From Rhodospirillaceae bacterium TMED23 (lineage in GTDB: Bacteria > Pseudomonadota > Alphaproteobacteria > Rhodospirillales > UBA2165): a DNA stretch of 44,961 nt. The translations under genes were made by a program, and so were the position numbers. This document shows, in pieces, positions 17,980 to 26,961 of the stretch. Where the stretch lies: positions 39,102-84,062 of the forward strand of contig NHCC01000021.1 in the NCBI GenBank assembly GCA_002168115.1, given 5' to 3'. Positions within the stretch are counted from its first letter, which is position 1. Each line of letters begins with the position of its first letter. The notes below the pieces were generated by a model. That model was given only the letters and a program-made list of their open reading frames with translations, was not told the origin of the DNA and ran no database searches.

Positions 17980-18956
17980 TGGAATATATGCCAAATTTTA
18001 AACTCCATAGGCCGAAAAGTAAAGACGAGGCGGCTCAAATAAAGAATGAAAGCTCTGACTCACTATTCGTAGCCGGTGGAACGGACATGATCGTAAACGT
18101 TCGGAGAGGAATAGAGCAACCACATCACTTAATTGATTTAAGCGATATAGCCGAAGTGAAAGAAATTAGTCAGGATAAATCGGAATTAGTTATTGGGTCT
18201 GGAGTAACATTAAATAGCTTAGCAAACAGCGAGAAAATTAAATCTGATTACCCAGCAATCGCTGATGCTGCACTTTCAATAGCTGGAAGTACACACCAAC
18301 AATATGGCACTGTTGGTGGCAATTTATGCCTCGATACACGATGCCTTTTTTATAACCAAAGCGAGTGGTGGCGACAGAGTAACGACTACTGCATGAAAGA
18401 AAGAGGAGAAATATGTCATGTTGCTCCAGGAGGAAAGAGATGCTTTGCAGCATTTTCAGGAGATCTAGCGCCTGCTATGCTCGTTTATAATGCTGAAGTA
18501 AAGATTCATGGACCGAATGGAGTACGCCAATTGGCCCTTCAGGATTTATATCGCAATGATGGCATGAACCATCTAACACTTGAATCTAATGAGCTAATTG
18601 CATCAATTCACTTGTCAAATAATCTTGCCGGGTCTCCATCTAAATATGAGAAAGCCAGGATTAGAGGATCCATAGACTTTCCATTAGCTGGGGCTGCAGT
18701 GAGATTAGAAAAAGAAAATAATAAAATTAAAGATATAACAGTGGCGTTAACCGGCGTTAATCCGTTTCCTCAGATTATAAAGAATACTGAAGCAATGATA
18801 GGGATGGATATTAATGAAAAAACTTTAGATCTACTCCGGGAAAATGTTCGAAAACAGGCAAAACCAATGAAAACAACGACTGTGGCACCTTGGTATCGAA
18901 GACGTGTAGTTGGTGCAATAGCTAAGCGCCTTATGCACGAGCTTTCAGTCGAATAA
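17979..18956 (+). CDS. hcrB: 4-hydroxybenzoyl-CoA reductase-like beta subunit, FAD-binding with extra Fe-S loop
   Basis: VAGGTDMIVNVRRG, TVGGNLCLDTRCLFYNQSEWWRQSNDYCMKERGEICHVAPGGKRCFAAFSGDLAPA; Cys122/138/146/155 loop characteristic of HcrB; TAATG overlap with upstream gene. Confidence 0.88.
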   Translation: MEYMPNFKLHRPKSKDEAAQIKNESSDSLFVAGGTDMIVNVRRGIEQPHHLIDLSDIAEVKEISQDKSELVIGSGVTLNSLANSEKIKSDYPAIADAALSIAGSTHQQYGTVGGNLCLDTRCLFYNQSEWWRQSNDYCMKERGEICHVAPGGKRCFAAFSGDLAPAMLVYNAEVKIHGPNGVRQLALQDLYRNDGMNHLTLESNELIASIHLSNNLAGSPSKYEKARIRGSIDFPLAGAAVRLEKENNKIKDITVALTGVNPFPQIIKNTEAMIGMDINEKTLDLLRENVRKQAKPMKTTTVAPWYRRRVVGAIAKRLMHELSVE

Positions 18957-19071
18957 TTTTAACAGGTTTTTGTCTTTAATAATTTATTGCTATCCCGATA
19001 GATATGTGAACTAAAATAAAGAGTAAACCCGTATACGAGAAAAATAATGAATTTTTGGATTAAATAATAAA

Positions 19072-20256
19072 ATGTCAGATAAATTAAAATTTCAGTGGGA
19101 TGACCCATTCTTCTTTGAAAGTCAGCTTTTAGAAGAAGAGCGTTTAGTGCAAGAGACAGCCCGAAATTATGCTCAAGAAAAATTAATGCCTAGAGTTCTC
19201 AATGCTAACCGTGAAGAGCGCTTTGATCGAGATATCTTTTTTGAAATGGGCGAATTAGGTTTTTTTGGAATTACCCAACCAGAAAAGTATGGTGGTGCAG
19301 ATCTTAACTACGTTTCCTACGGTCTCGTTAATCGTGAAATAGAGCGCATAGACTCTGGCTATAGATCAATGATGTCAGTGCAATCCTCGCTGGTCATGCA
19401 TCCAATTCACGTTTATGGCAGTGAAGAGCAAAGAGTTAGGTTTTTACCTAAACTGGCGTCAGGAGAGTTTATAGGATGTTTTGGCCTTACTGAACCTGAC
19501 TACGGCTCTGATCCTGGTAGCATGATTACTCGCGCTGAAAAGAATGGCAATGGGTATATTCTGACTGGAAATAAAATGTGGATCTCGAATTCACCTGTAG
19601 CAGATGTATTCGTAGTTTGGGCAAAATTAGACGACGTCATTCGAGGCTTCATTCTAGAAAAAGGAATGGAGGGTTTGAGCGCCCCAAAGATTGAAGGTAA
19701 GTTTTCACTTCGTACGTCGGTAACTGGAGAGATCGTTATGGATCGTGTTTTCGTTCCAGAAGAGAACTTATTGCCTAATGTAAAAGGATTGGGAGGGCCA
19801 TTCGGTTGCCTAAATAAAGCGCGCTATGGAATTTCCTGGGGAACAATCGGAGCTGCTGAGTTTTGTTGGCATGCAGCAAGACAGTATACCCTAGACCGAA
19901 AACAATTTAATAGACCGCTAGCCTCAAACCAACTTATCCAAAAAAAATTAGCTGATATGCAAACTGAAATAACGCTTGGGCTACAAGGGGTTTTACGAAT
20001 TGGTCGTTTAATGGACGAAAATAGGTGCCCGCCAGAGGATATTTCTTTGATGAAGCGCAACAATGCGGGAAAAGCTCTAGATATAGCTAGAGCTTCTCGT
20101 GACATGCATGGTGGAAATGGAATTGTTGATGAATTTCATGTTATACGGCATCTTATGAATTTGGAAACCGTCAACACTTATGAAGGGACCCACGATATTC
20201 ACGCTCTTATATTAGGAAGAGCCCAAACAGGTTTACAGGCTTTTTTTCCAGAGTAA
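19072..20256 (+). CDS. gcdH: glutaryl-CoA dehydrogenase-like acyl-CoA dehydrogenase
   Basis: [81 protein letters not shown] typical of GcdH. Confidence 0.92.
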   Translation: MSDKLKFQWDDPFFFESQLLEEERLVQETARNYAQEKLMPRVLNANREERFDRDIFFEMGELGFFGITQPEKYGGADLNYVSYGLVNREIERIDSGYRSMMSVQSSLVMHPIHVYGSEEQRVRFLPKLASGEFIGCFGLTEPDYGSDPGSMITRAEKNGNGYILTGNKMWISNSPVADVFVVWAKLDDVIRGFILEKGMEGLSAPKIEGKFSLRTSVTGEIVMDRVFVPEENLLPNVKGLGGPFGCLNKARYGISWGTIGAAEFCWHAARQYTLDRKQFNRPLASNQLIQKKLADMQTEITLGLQGVLRIGRLMDENRCPPEDISLMKRNNAGKALDIARASRDMHGGNGIVDEFHVIRHLMNLETVNTYEGTHDIHALILGRAQTGLQAFFPE

Positions 20257-20363
20257 GAAGAGCCATGCAATAGTATATTTATTTGCGCTAATTGTATAAA
20301 TAATTCTAACGTCCACTTCGCATATATAAATGGAGTCAAGCCATAAAAACATAGGCGATTAAC

Positions 20364-21143
20364 ATGAGAAACGATGAAAAATTTCCAGTAATAGGAATAC
20401 CGACGTCGGTCCTTAATTTATCAGACTCTAACTTTAAAGCCCATATTAGTGGTCACAAGTATATTACTGCATTACTAGAATACTCAAAATGCATAGCATT
20501 TCAAATACCCTCGATGGGAAAAAACTATAATTATTCGTATCTGGTTGACCACTTTGATGGAATTTTATTAACCGGTGGACGCGCAAACATTGAACCACAT
20601 TATTATGGAGGCGAGCCATTCCCAGACGGGGAACTAATTGATCCCGAACGAGACTCAACAGTTTTAGAATTAATCCCCATTTGCATTAAATTAGGTGTTC
20701 CATTATTTGGCATCTGTAGGGGGCTTCAAGAAATAAATGTCGCTATGGGCGGCTCCCTTCACTATAGAATACACAAACTGCCAGGGAAAAATGATCACAG
20801 AATGCCAAAGGGCAATAATATTGATGACCAAGAAATTTATGCACTGCGTCACCCCATCACTTTAACTAAGAACGGATTCTTTCATAAGTTATCTGGTAAA
20901 TCAGAATTGAATGTAAATAGTTTACATGGCCAAGGCATTGACCGTCTTGGGCAAGATCTAGCTATTGAAGCAATTTCTGACGATAATATAATCGAAGGGA
21001 TTAGAATAATAAACCATCCTAATTTTGGTATAGCTGTTCAGTGGCATGCTGAATATCAACCAGGACAGGAAGATCACAGATTATCGCGATGTCTCTATGA
21101 GGCCTTTGGTCATGCAGCGAGACAAAGAATGCTAAATCGTTGA
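20364..21143 (+). CDS. gamma-glutamyl-gamma-aminobutyrate hydrolase-like class I amidotransferase (peptidase C26)
   Basis: DGILLTGGRANIEPHYYGGEP, PLFGICRGLQEINVAMGGSLH nucleophile elbow, VNSLHGQGIDRLG, AVQWHAEYQPG. Confidence 0.9.
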   Translation: MRNDEKFPVIGIPTSVLNLSDSNFKAHISGHKYITALLEYSKCIAFQIPSMGKNYNYSYLVDHFDGILLTGGRANIEPHYYGGEPFPDGELIDPERDSTVLELIPICIKLGVPLFGICRGLQEINVAMGGSLHYRIHKLPGKNDHRMPKGNNIDDQEIYALRHPITLTKNGFFHKLSGKSELNVNSLHGQGIDRLGQDLAIEAISDDNIIEGIRIINHPNFGIAVQWHAEYQPGQEDHRLSRCLYEAFGHAARQRMLNR

Positions 21144-21153
21144 TTATTATAAA

Positions 21154-21663
21154 ATGAGAAGAACACCTAATAATCTCAAATCATTCACGCTAATACTTTC
21201 TTTATTGTTACCCATTAACTTTACATCTAAAGATAGTAGAGCGGATATAAGTCAACATTTTGGAATAAAATTTGGAAGCGATTTTAATAGCGTCATCCAC
21301 AAAAGTATAAATATTAGAAAAAATATTCGCACAGTACTCATTGAAACTGAGAATACACCAACGGACACCAAATCTCTTAGAGCCGAAATTTGCGATAATT
21401 TTGGAATACAAATAATTACTTGGCGCAGCATTGAAAGGTCTCTCAGTTCAGGCGTAGAAAGACAAGAGAAAATTCGAAAAGATTTATCAATACTTTTTGG
21501 GCCCTCTAAATTTAAAAATGGGTCTTATATTTGGACAAATAATTCCATTAATATTATTACTAAAATTCGAGCTAATGAGAACAATTACCAAAATCAAATC
21601 CGATATTTTGGACCTAAAAACAACGAGTGTTTTAACCAATTAATCGATACTCAAAACCAATAG
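21154..21663 (+). CDS. hypothetical protein with putative signal peptide
   Basis: 169-aa ORF, basic N-terminus followed by hydrophobic FTLILSLLLPI; no recognised domain. Confidence 0.55.
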   Translation: MRRTPNNLKSFTLILSLLLPINFTSKDSRADISQHFGIKFGSDFNSVIHKSINIRKNIRTVLIETENTPTDTKSLRAEICDNFGIQIITWRSIERSLSSGVERQEKIRKDLSILFGPSKFKNGSYIWTNNSINIITKIRANENNYQNQIRYFGPKNNECFNQLIDTQNQ

Positions 21664-21681
21664 ATTGATTCCTTAAACTAT

Positions 21682-22107
21682 TCACGTTACGCAACTATTG
21701 GATTTGCTCAAGTGCTCTGCCATTTTTCGAACATGGCCAGTTAGTATATTAATTAAAGCCCTTTGGAACGGGTCAGCATTAATTAACTTCTGCTTAAATT
21801 GATTGCGATCGATCACGAGGACTTCCACTATTCCACCAGATGCTCGGGCAGAACCCATCCGTTTCGCATTATCAATTAAAGCCATCTCCCCAAACATGCC
21901 CCCCTTTCCAACAGTTCCAATAACGACATCCTTTTCTCCTACGAGCCTAGAAATACAAACTGTGCCCGATAGCACTACAAAAGCAAGGTCTCCAATTTCC
22001 CCTTCGCGAAAAATATACTTTCCCTCTTTAAATGTTCTTTTTTCAGAACCCAAAGGTATTTGAATTTCTGAGTCCTCGTTATCCGTATTTGGCTGTTCAT
22101 TTATCAT
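21682..22107 (-). CDS. cyclic nucleotide-binding domain (Crp-like, CNMP) protein without DNA-binding domain
   Basis: FREGEIGDLAFVVLSGTVCISRL...IGTVGKGGMFGEMALIDNAKRMGSARA. Confidence 0.88.
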   Translation of the reverse strand: MINEQPNTDNEDSEIQIPLGSEKRTFKEGKYIFREGEIGDLAFVVLSGTVCISRLVGEKDVVIGTVGKGGMFGEMALIDNAKRMGSARASGGIVEVLVIDRNQFKQKLINADPFQRALINILTGHVRKMAEHLSKSNSCVT

Positions 22108-22192
22108 AACTATTCCACGCTTTCTTTATAAATTTTAGATTTAATTATTTGGAAAATCGTATCAAAAGTAAAAAAAATCGAATAAATTTTAT

Positions 22193-23272
22193 CTATGACA
22201 GACGTCCTCTTACTTGTTTTGAATCGGCTGCATAACGATAACATCTAAAAATTATATTTGTTCCTGTATATGCTGGATGATCATACTCAACAAAGTAAGG
22301 TGAAACATACTCCCAAACTATCTCATGGTCGGGAGTAACCTCAAATAATCTTCCCCACAACCCCTCACAAATGAGTGTATTTCCAGATGAAAGGCGTTGG
22401 CATCCACTAATAAACCAGCTCATAAATGACCTGGGTGGTGTGCCAGAGTAGCTCCAAACCTCTTTTTTACTAATTGGATTTATCTCAATAACCCGCGAAC
22501 CAGTCTCTGGTCCATGCACATGAACGTCAGCTCCATTAGCAAAAAAAAGGATATTACCATTATCCAACATTTGAACATCATGATGCTGGCCATATAAAGT
22601 ATCATTTAATGACCATTTTATTTCTTTTGTATCTCTATCAATAATAATCATAGTATTATTATTACGCCAATTTACGATCACATCACCATCCAGAGTTAAA
22701 GCGACAGTATTAGCATGCGCATACTCGCGGCGATTTATAGTTGGATCGATTGGGAACTGAGTCATATCCATATTCTCCAAAACATCCCATTCCCAGACTA
22801 ATTTTCCGTTTGGGTCGACTTCTCTGATTACATCGGTATAAATTGCACCATCATTTTCTGTCCCCGGCATCCCCCCCGGTATCGACTTTAGAATCATTGG
22901 ATCCGTTTGTTTAACCCATGCAGCATAAATAGTATTACCATTTTTTTTTCGCCTAAAATCATGGTGCTGCAAAGGATCATTATGCTCCCAAATTATTTTA
23001 CCATCCCAGTCATATTCAACTAGTCGTCCACCCTTTGCTGGAAGACCAGCATCTTGCTCCTTAGTTCGAATAGCCGCGAGAAGATTACCATTTTCAAGCA
23101 AGTATGCATAATTACCAACGTCACTTGGTAAATCCCACTTATGAACAACCTCACCATCCATATCGATTAAATATGTATTGTACTGTCCTAGCGGAGTAAA
23201 CAATGTATACCCATTAGTAGATTTATTTTTCTTATGCTGAAGAATACCGTATCTGGTGTCAATTGCGGGCAC
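22193..23272 (-). CDS. arylsulfotransferase (ASST)-like beta-propeller protein
   Basis: YNTYLIDMDGEVVHKWDLPSDVGNYAYLLENGNLL...GKIIWEHNDPLQHHDFRRKKNGNTIY, HDVQMLDNGNILFF repeats. Confidence 0.75.
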   Translation of the reverse strand: MPAIDTRYGILQHKKNKSTNGYTLFTPLGQYNTYLIDMDGEVVHKWDLPSDVGNYAYLLENGNLLAAIRTKEQDAGLPAKGGRLVEYDWDGKIIWEHNDPLQHHDFRRKKNGNTIYAAWVKQTDPMILKSIPGGMPGTENDGAIYTDVIREVDPNGKLVWEWDVLENMDMTQFPIDPTINRREYAHANTVALTLDGDVIVNWRNNNTMIIIDRDTKEIKWSLNDTLYGQHHDVQMLDNGNILFFANGADVHVHGPETGSRVIEINPISKKEVWSYSGTPPRSFMSWFISGCQRLSSGNTLICEGLWGRLFEVTPDHEIVWEYVSPYFVEYDHPAYTGTNIIFRCYRYAADSKQVRGRLS

Positions 23273-23355
23273 TCTTTTCTCCTAAAAATAATCAGTTATA
23301 CGTGGTTATGATTTATCAATAAAAATATAACTTTAAAAGGTTTTAAATATTAATT

Positions 23356-23808
23356 TCATCTGCCTTTAATAGGCCCTTGTAAACCGTTTAAAACTTCTCT
23401 TAAACGTTCATCAATTGGCTCGGGCCGCTTACTGTTAGGGTTTAAAAACACTGTAATTGCCTCGGCAATAGAAAGACAATCAGTTCCGCTAAAAAGTGCT
23501 TGTCCCAATGTATACGAGGTATTCCCAACTTTTTTCACCATTGTTCCCACTTCAATTACATTAAGATATTTTATTTCTTTTAAATATTCCACAGTAAATC
23601 GGACTAACGCGAAACCACTTAAAATATTTTTATCTAATACAGCCATCCGTTCAGCACGAAGATTAACCCTACCTTCTTCGAAAAATGAGTTAATTGCCCC
23701 ATTGTTAACATGTTCGTTAGGATCAAGGTCACTGTATCGAGCAGATACATTTATCCAGCTTGAATATGACTCCCTTAACAATAAACTTTCCGTGACTAAT
23801 TTAGACAT
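23356..23808 (-). CDS. acyl-CoA thioesterase (4HBT hotdog family)
   Basis: VSARYSDLDPNEHVNNGAINSFFEEGRV signature. Confidence 0.85.
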   Translation of the reverse strand: MSKLVTESLLLRESYSSWINVSARYSDLDPNEHVNNGAINSFFEEGRVNLRAERMAVLDKNILSGFALVRFTVEYLKEIKYLNVIEVGTMVKKVGNTSYTLGQALFSGTDCLSIAEAITVFLNPNSKRPEPIDERLREVLNGLQGPIKGR

Positions 23809-23815
23809 AATTATT

Positions 23816-24709
23816 TTATCCCTGTTTCCAAGTCCTGTTAATGACTTCTTTCATAATACTCTTCATGGGTAAGTGTTTTTCTAAATATTTATATTTTTCA
23901 TTTGCCAAATCAAAAAGATCTATTTCATTTAGAAAAAATTCTGCTTTATCTACGAATTCGTCACTTCCAGCCACCAAACAAAGGTCAGAATATATATTTG
24001 CAGGTCCTGAATACTCCAACAGAACTGGGATACGATTAATAACTGAGTGACATATGCGAGTCATAGATATAATTCTATGTCGACACGTTTTTTGGATAGA
24101 CAAATTAATTTGACTTCGTTGCATTAAAGAATTTCTTAAATATACGGGAATCGGTTGGTTAAAATAACTTACGTTGTGACCTCGACTTTTCAAGGCATCA
24201 GTAACACCTTTCCTATGCGCTGTGGGTACTCCACACATTAAGAAATCTATGTCTAAATCCTCTTTATTTCTCAGATTATAGTTTGGCTTTAATCTCTCGA
24301 GAAAACCAATAGGTAAAAATATTGTATTGGGATTGAATTTTCTGCATGCTTCGACAGACTCTTCAAATAAACACCAAACAAATTCTGCATTTTCTGCAGC
24401 AATTTGAAAATTTACAACCGAACTTTTTGTTCTTCCTTCTGCCCCAGAATTCCATATACCATCAACAGACAGAACTTCGGTGCAAACCAGACCGTATTTA
24501 ATTTTTAAAATTTTCATTTTTAAAGGTAGGGATGGATTAGTATCAAAGTGATCAAAAAACAAATTAAGTATGTCAGGTTTGAGTTGGTTTACACCAACCT
24601 TTACTTTTATTCCACACTCTTCAAGTGCGATACGAACAAAGTCAATAGTATCTGATAGCATTCCCCACAAATGCGGTTTTAGATTGTTTAACTCAATATT
24701 AATTATCAT
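23816..24709 (-). CDS. putative glycosyltransferase (CgeB/GT1-like)
   Basis: DFLMCGVPTAHRKGVTDALKSRGHNVSYF ... INLSIQKTCRHRIISMTRICHSVINRIPVLLEYSG GT-B-like C-domain pattern. Confidence 0.5.
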   Translation of the reverse strand: MIINIELNNLKPHLWGMLSDTIDFVRIALEECGIKVKVGVNQLKPDILNLFFDHFDTNPSLPLKMKILKIKYGLVCTEVLSVDGIWNSGAEGRTKSSVVNFQIAAENAEFVWCLFEESVEACRKFNPNTIFLPIGFLERLKPNYNLRNKEDLDIDFLMCGVPTAHRKGVTDALKSRGHNVSYFNQPIPVYLRNSLMQRSQINLSIQKTCRHRIISMTRICHSVINRIPVLLEYSGPANIYSDLCLVAGSDEFVDKAEFFLNEIDLFDLANEKYKYLEKHLPMKSIMKEVINRTWKQG

Positions 24710-24729
24710 AGAAAACTCTACGCTAGAAA

Positions 24730-25668
24730 TTATAATTTCTCATATTCTGCATCAATACCAACCTCTCCTCTGGTGCAGATAATATCACGTTTAACAAGAT
24801 CAATAATATGAGATAAAATTGAATGTTGTGCAGCCTTAATTAAGCGTTGATCTAAACCTTCATACATCGCAGATACCATATCAGGAATATTATTTATTTC
24901 TTTAGAAATACAATCGAGTATTTGATTTTCTCTTAATTTCCTGTGAACAATAATCGCGCGTACATATTTTTGTGGCTCAAAGATTGCCCCCCCATGAGTT
25001 GGGTAATATATTTTATCCTCCCGAATTAGAAGTTTTTTTAAACTTAAAATATAATCGGACATGTCGCCGTCAGGAGGAGAAACGACCGTTGTTGACCAGC
25101 CCATCACATGATCTCCTGTAAAAAGAGAATTCTCCTCAATCAATGATAAACATAAATGATTAGACGTATGACCTGGAGTATGGACACACTCAAGGCTCCA
25201 TCCATTCCCTTCAATTATATCACCATCTTTCACCAAAATGTCAGGTGTAAAACTCATATCACCACCGGCTTCAACTGTAATTTCTTTAGCTATTTTACCT
25301 AATCCATGAGGTCCGATTGCGTAAGTTTTAGCCCCTGTTTTTTCTGAAACGTAACGCGCAGCTGGAGAATGATCTAAATGCGTATGCGTAATAATCTGAT
25401 GCGTAATTTTTTCCCCTTGAAGAGAATTTAGTAGAGCGTTAACGTGATCTTGATCGTCGGGCCCAGGGTCAATAACCCCGACATCCCCATAGCCGATAAC
25501 ATAAGTTCCGGTACCCTTAAAAGTATAAGGTCCCGGATTATTAGCAACAATACGGCGGATTAATGGCGAAACTTGAGTAATTTGTCCATACTCGCACTCA
25601 AAGTTTCGATTAAACTCCATCTGATTCTTAGATGACCTTACCATATGTAAAAAAACCTCTCTTATCAA
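24730..25668 (-). CDS. MBL-fold metallo-hydrolase (LACTB2-like)
   Basis: QIITHTHLDHSPAARYVSEKTGAK, LECVHTPGHTSNHLCLSL, LFTGDHVMGW, YPTHGGAI. Confidence 0.92.
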   Translation of the reverse strand: MIREVFLHMVRSSKNQMEFNRNFECEYGQITQVSPLIRRIVANNPGPYTFKGTGTYVIGYGDVGVIDPGPDDQDHVNALLNSLQGEKITHQIITHTHLDHSPAARYVSEKTGAKTYAIGPHGLGKIAKEITVEAGGDMSFTPDILVKDGDIIEGNGWSLECVHTPGHTSNHLCLSLIEENSLFTGDHVMGWSTTVVSPPDGDMSDYILSLKKLLIREDKIYYPTHGGAIFEPQKYVRAIIVHRKLRENQILDCISKEINNIPDMVSAMYEGLDQRLIKAAQHSILSHIIDLVKRDIICTRGEVGIDAEYEKL

Positions 25669-25928
25669 AAACTATAATAAATTACGCCAAGCTCATTCGA
25701 AAGAACTGTTCGTTCACGGTATCATTTTGCTCTTCTCATACAAACAGAATACTAATTTAAAATTACAAAAAACTGTATATGATTTTTTATTTTTATTTGA
25801 GAGTAAGAAAAATTCAAACAAAATATTTATCAACGAAATGAAAGGCTTGACATAATCACTATAATCTACAAATTTCACTATTATATGTTTTTGATTATTT
25901 TTTACAGCGGTGAGGAGCCGTTGGATAC

Positions 25929-26951
25929 ATGATACAAACTGTTGTGGATAAATCTGATATTAACGTTATCTCGGAAACACTCGATCCATTCATCAATATT
26001 GAAGAAGAAATCGATCGCCTTCGTAAAGAGAAGAATGCAGTTATTTTAGCCCATTATTACCAATCGGCGGAAATCCAAGATATTGCTAATTTTGTGGGCG
26101 ACTCGCTTGATCTCTCGCGAAAAGCAGCAGAAACAGATGCTGACATGATTGCTTTTTGCGGTGTTAAATTTATGGCTGAGTGTGCAAAGATCCTGAGCCC
26201 TGATAAGACCGTTGTACTTCCAGACAAAGATGCGGGCTGCTCTTTAGAAGAATCGTGTAAGCCAGATAATTTTAAAGTCTTTAAAAAAAACCATCCAGAT
26301 CACCTTGTTCTAAGTTATGTAAATTGTTCTGCAGAAATAAAAGCTCTTTCGGATATTATTGTAACCTCGTCAAATGCTAAAATAATTATAGACCAGTTAC
26401 CAAAAGGTCAAAAAATTATTTTTGGTCCAGATAAACATCTAGGAGCATATTTAAATAAGGAAACAGGACGTAATATGGTTCTATGGCCTGGAACTTGTAT
26501 TGTACACGAACAATTCAATGAGCGCGAGTTGATCAAATTAATGACCCGCCACCCTAGCGCATCATTAGTAGCTCATCCAGAATGTCCCGAAGAGATCTTA
26601 AAACATGCAAATCACGTGGGTTCAACGCGTTCGATCCTTGAGTATGCGACAAAAGCCTCTGGCACTGAATTTATCGTCGCAACAGAGCAACACATAATAC
26701 ATCAAATGCAGTTAGAAACTCCTGACAGAACCTTTATACCAGCGCCTGGCTCTGATGGAACTTGCAATTGTGCAAACTGTCCGTACATGGCTCTTAATGA
26801 TCTAGAAAAATTATATTTCGCGATGTTAAATGAAATACCTAGAATTGAAATTCCGGAAGAACTTAGATTATCCGCTCTCAAGCCTCTTAACAAGATGTTA
26901 GATATGACGCCAAAAAACGTTAATCCAGCAAGTAAAATTGTAGCTGCGTAA
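25929..26951 (+). CDS. nadA: quinolinate synthase
   Basis: AVILAHYYQSAEIQDIANFVGDSLDLSRKAAETDADMIAFCGVKFMAE, VHPECPEE-like VAHPECPEEIL, CNCANCPYM cluster ligand motif. Confidence 0.97.
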   Translation: MIQTVVDKSDINVISETLDPFINIEEEIDRLRKEKNAVILAHYYQSAEIQDIANFVGDSLDLSRKAAETDADMIAFCGVKFMAECAKILSPDKTVVLPDKDAGCSLEESCKPDNFKVFKKNHPDHLVLSYVNCSAEIKALSDIIVTSSNAKIIIDQLPKGQKIIFGPDKHLGAYLNKETGRNMVLWPGTCIVHEQFNERELIKLMTRHPSASLVAHPECPEEILKHANHVGSTRSILEYATKASGTEFIVATEQHIIHQMQLETPDRTFIPAPGSDGTCNCANCPYMALNDLEKLYFAMLNEIPRIEIPEELRLSALKPLNKMLDMTPKNVNPASKIVAA

Positions 26952-26961
26952 GCAAATTATA

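Noticed and set aside
19030-19037. CGTATACG palindrome upstream of gcdH as a GntR operator
   Set aside because: GTATAC occurs repeatedly in the window, including inside coding sequences (e.g. about 14049, 30449), so it is not distinctive.
25852-25928. TTGACA (-35-like) promoter upstream of nadA
   Set aside because: No -10 element at proper 16-18 bp spacing; nearby TATAAT and TATTAT are at about 7 and 26 bp.
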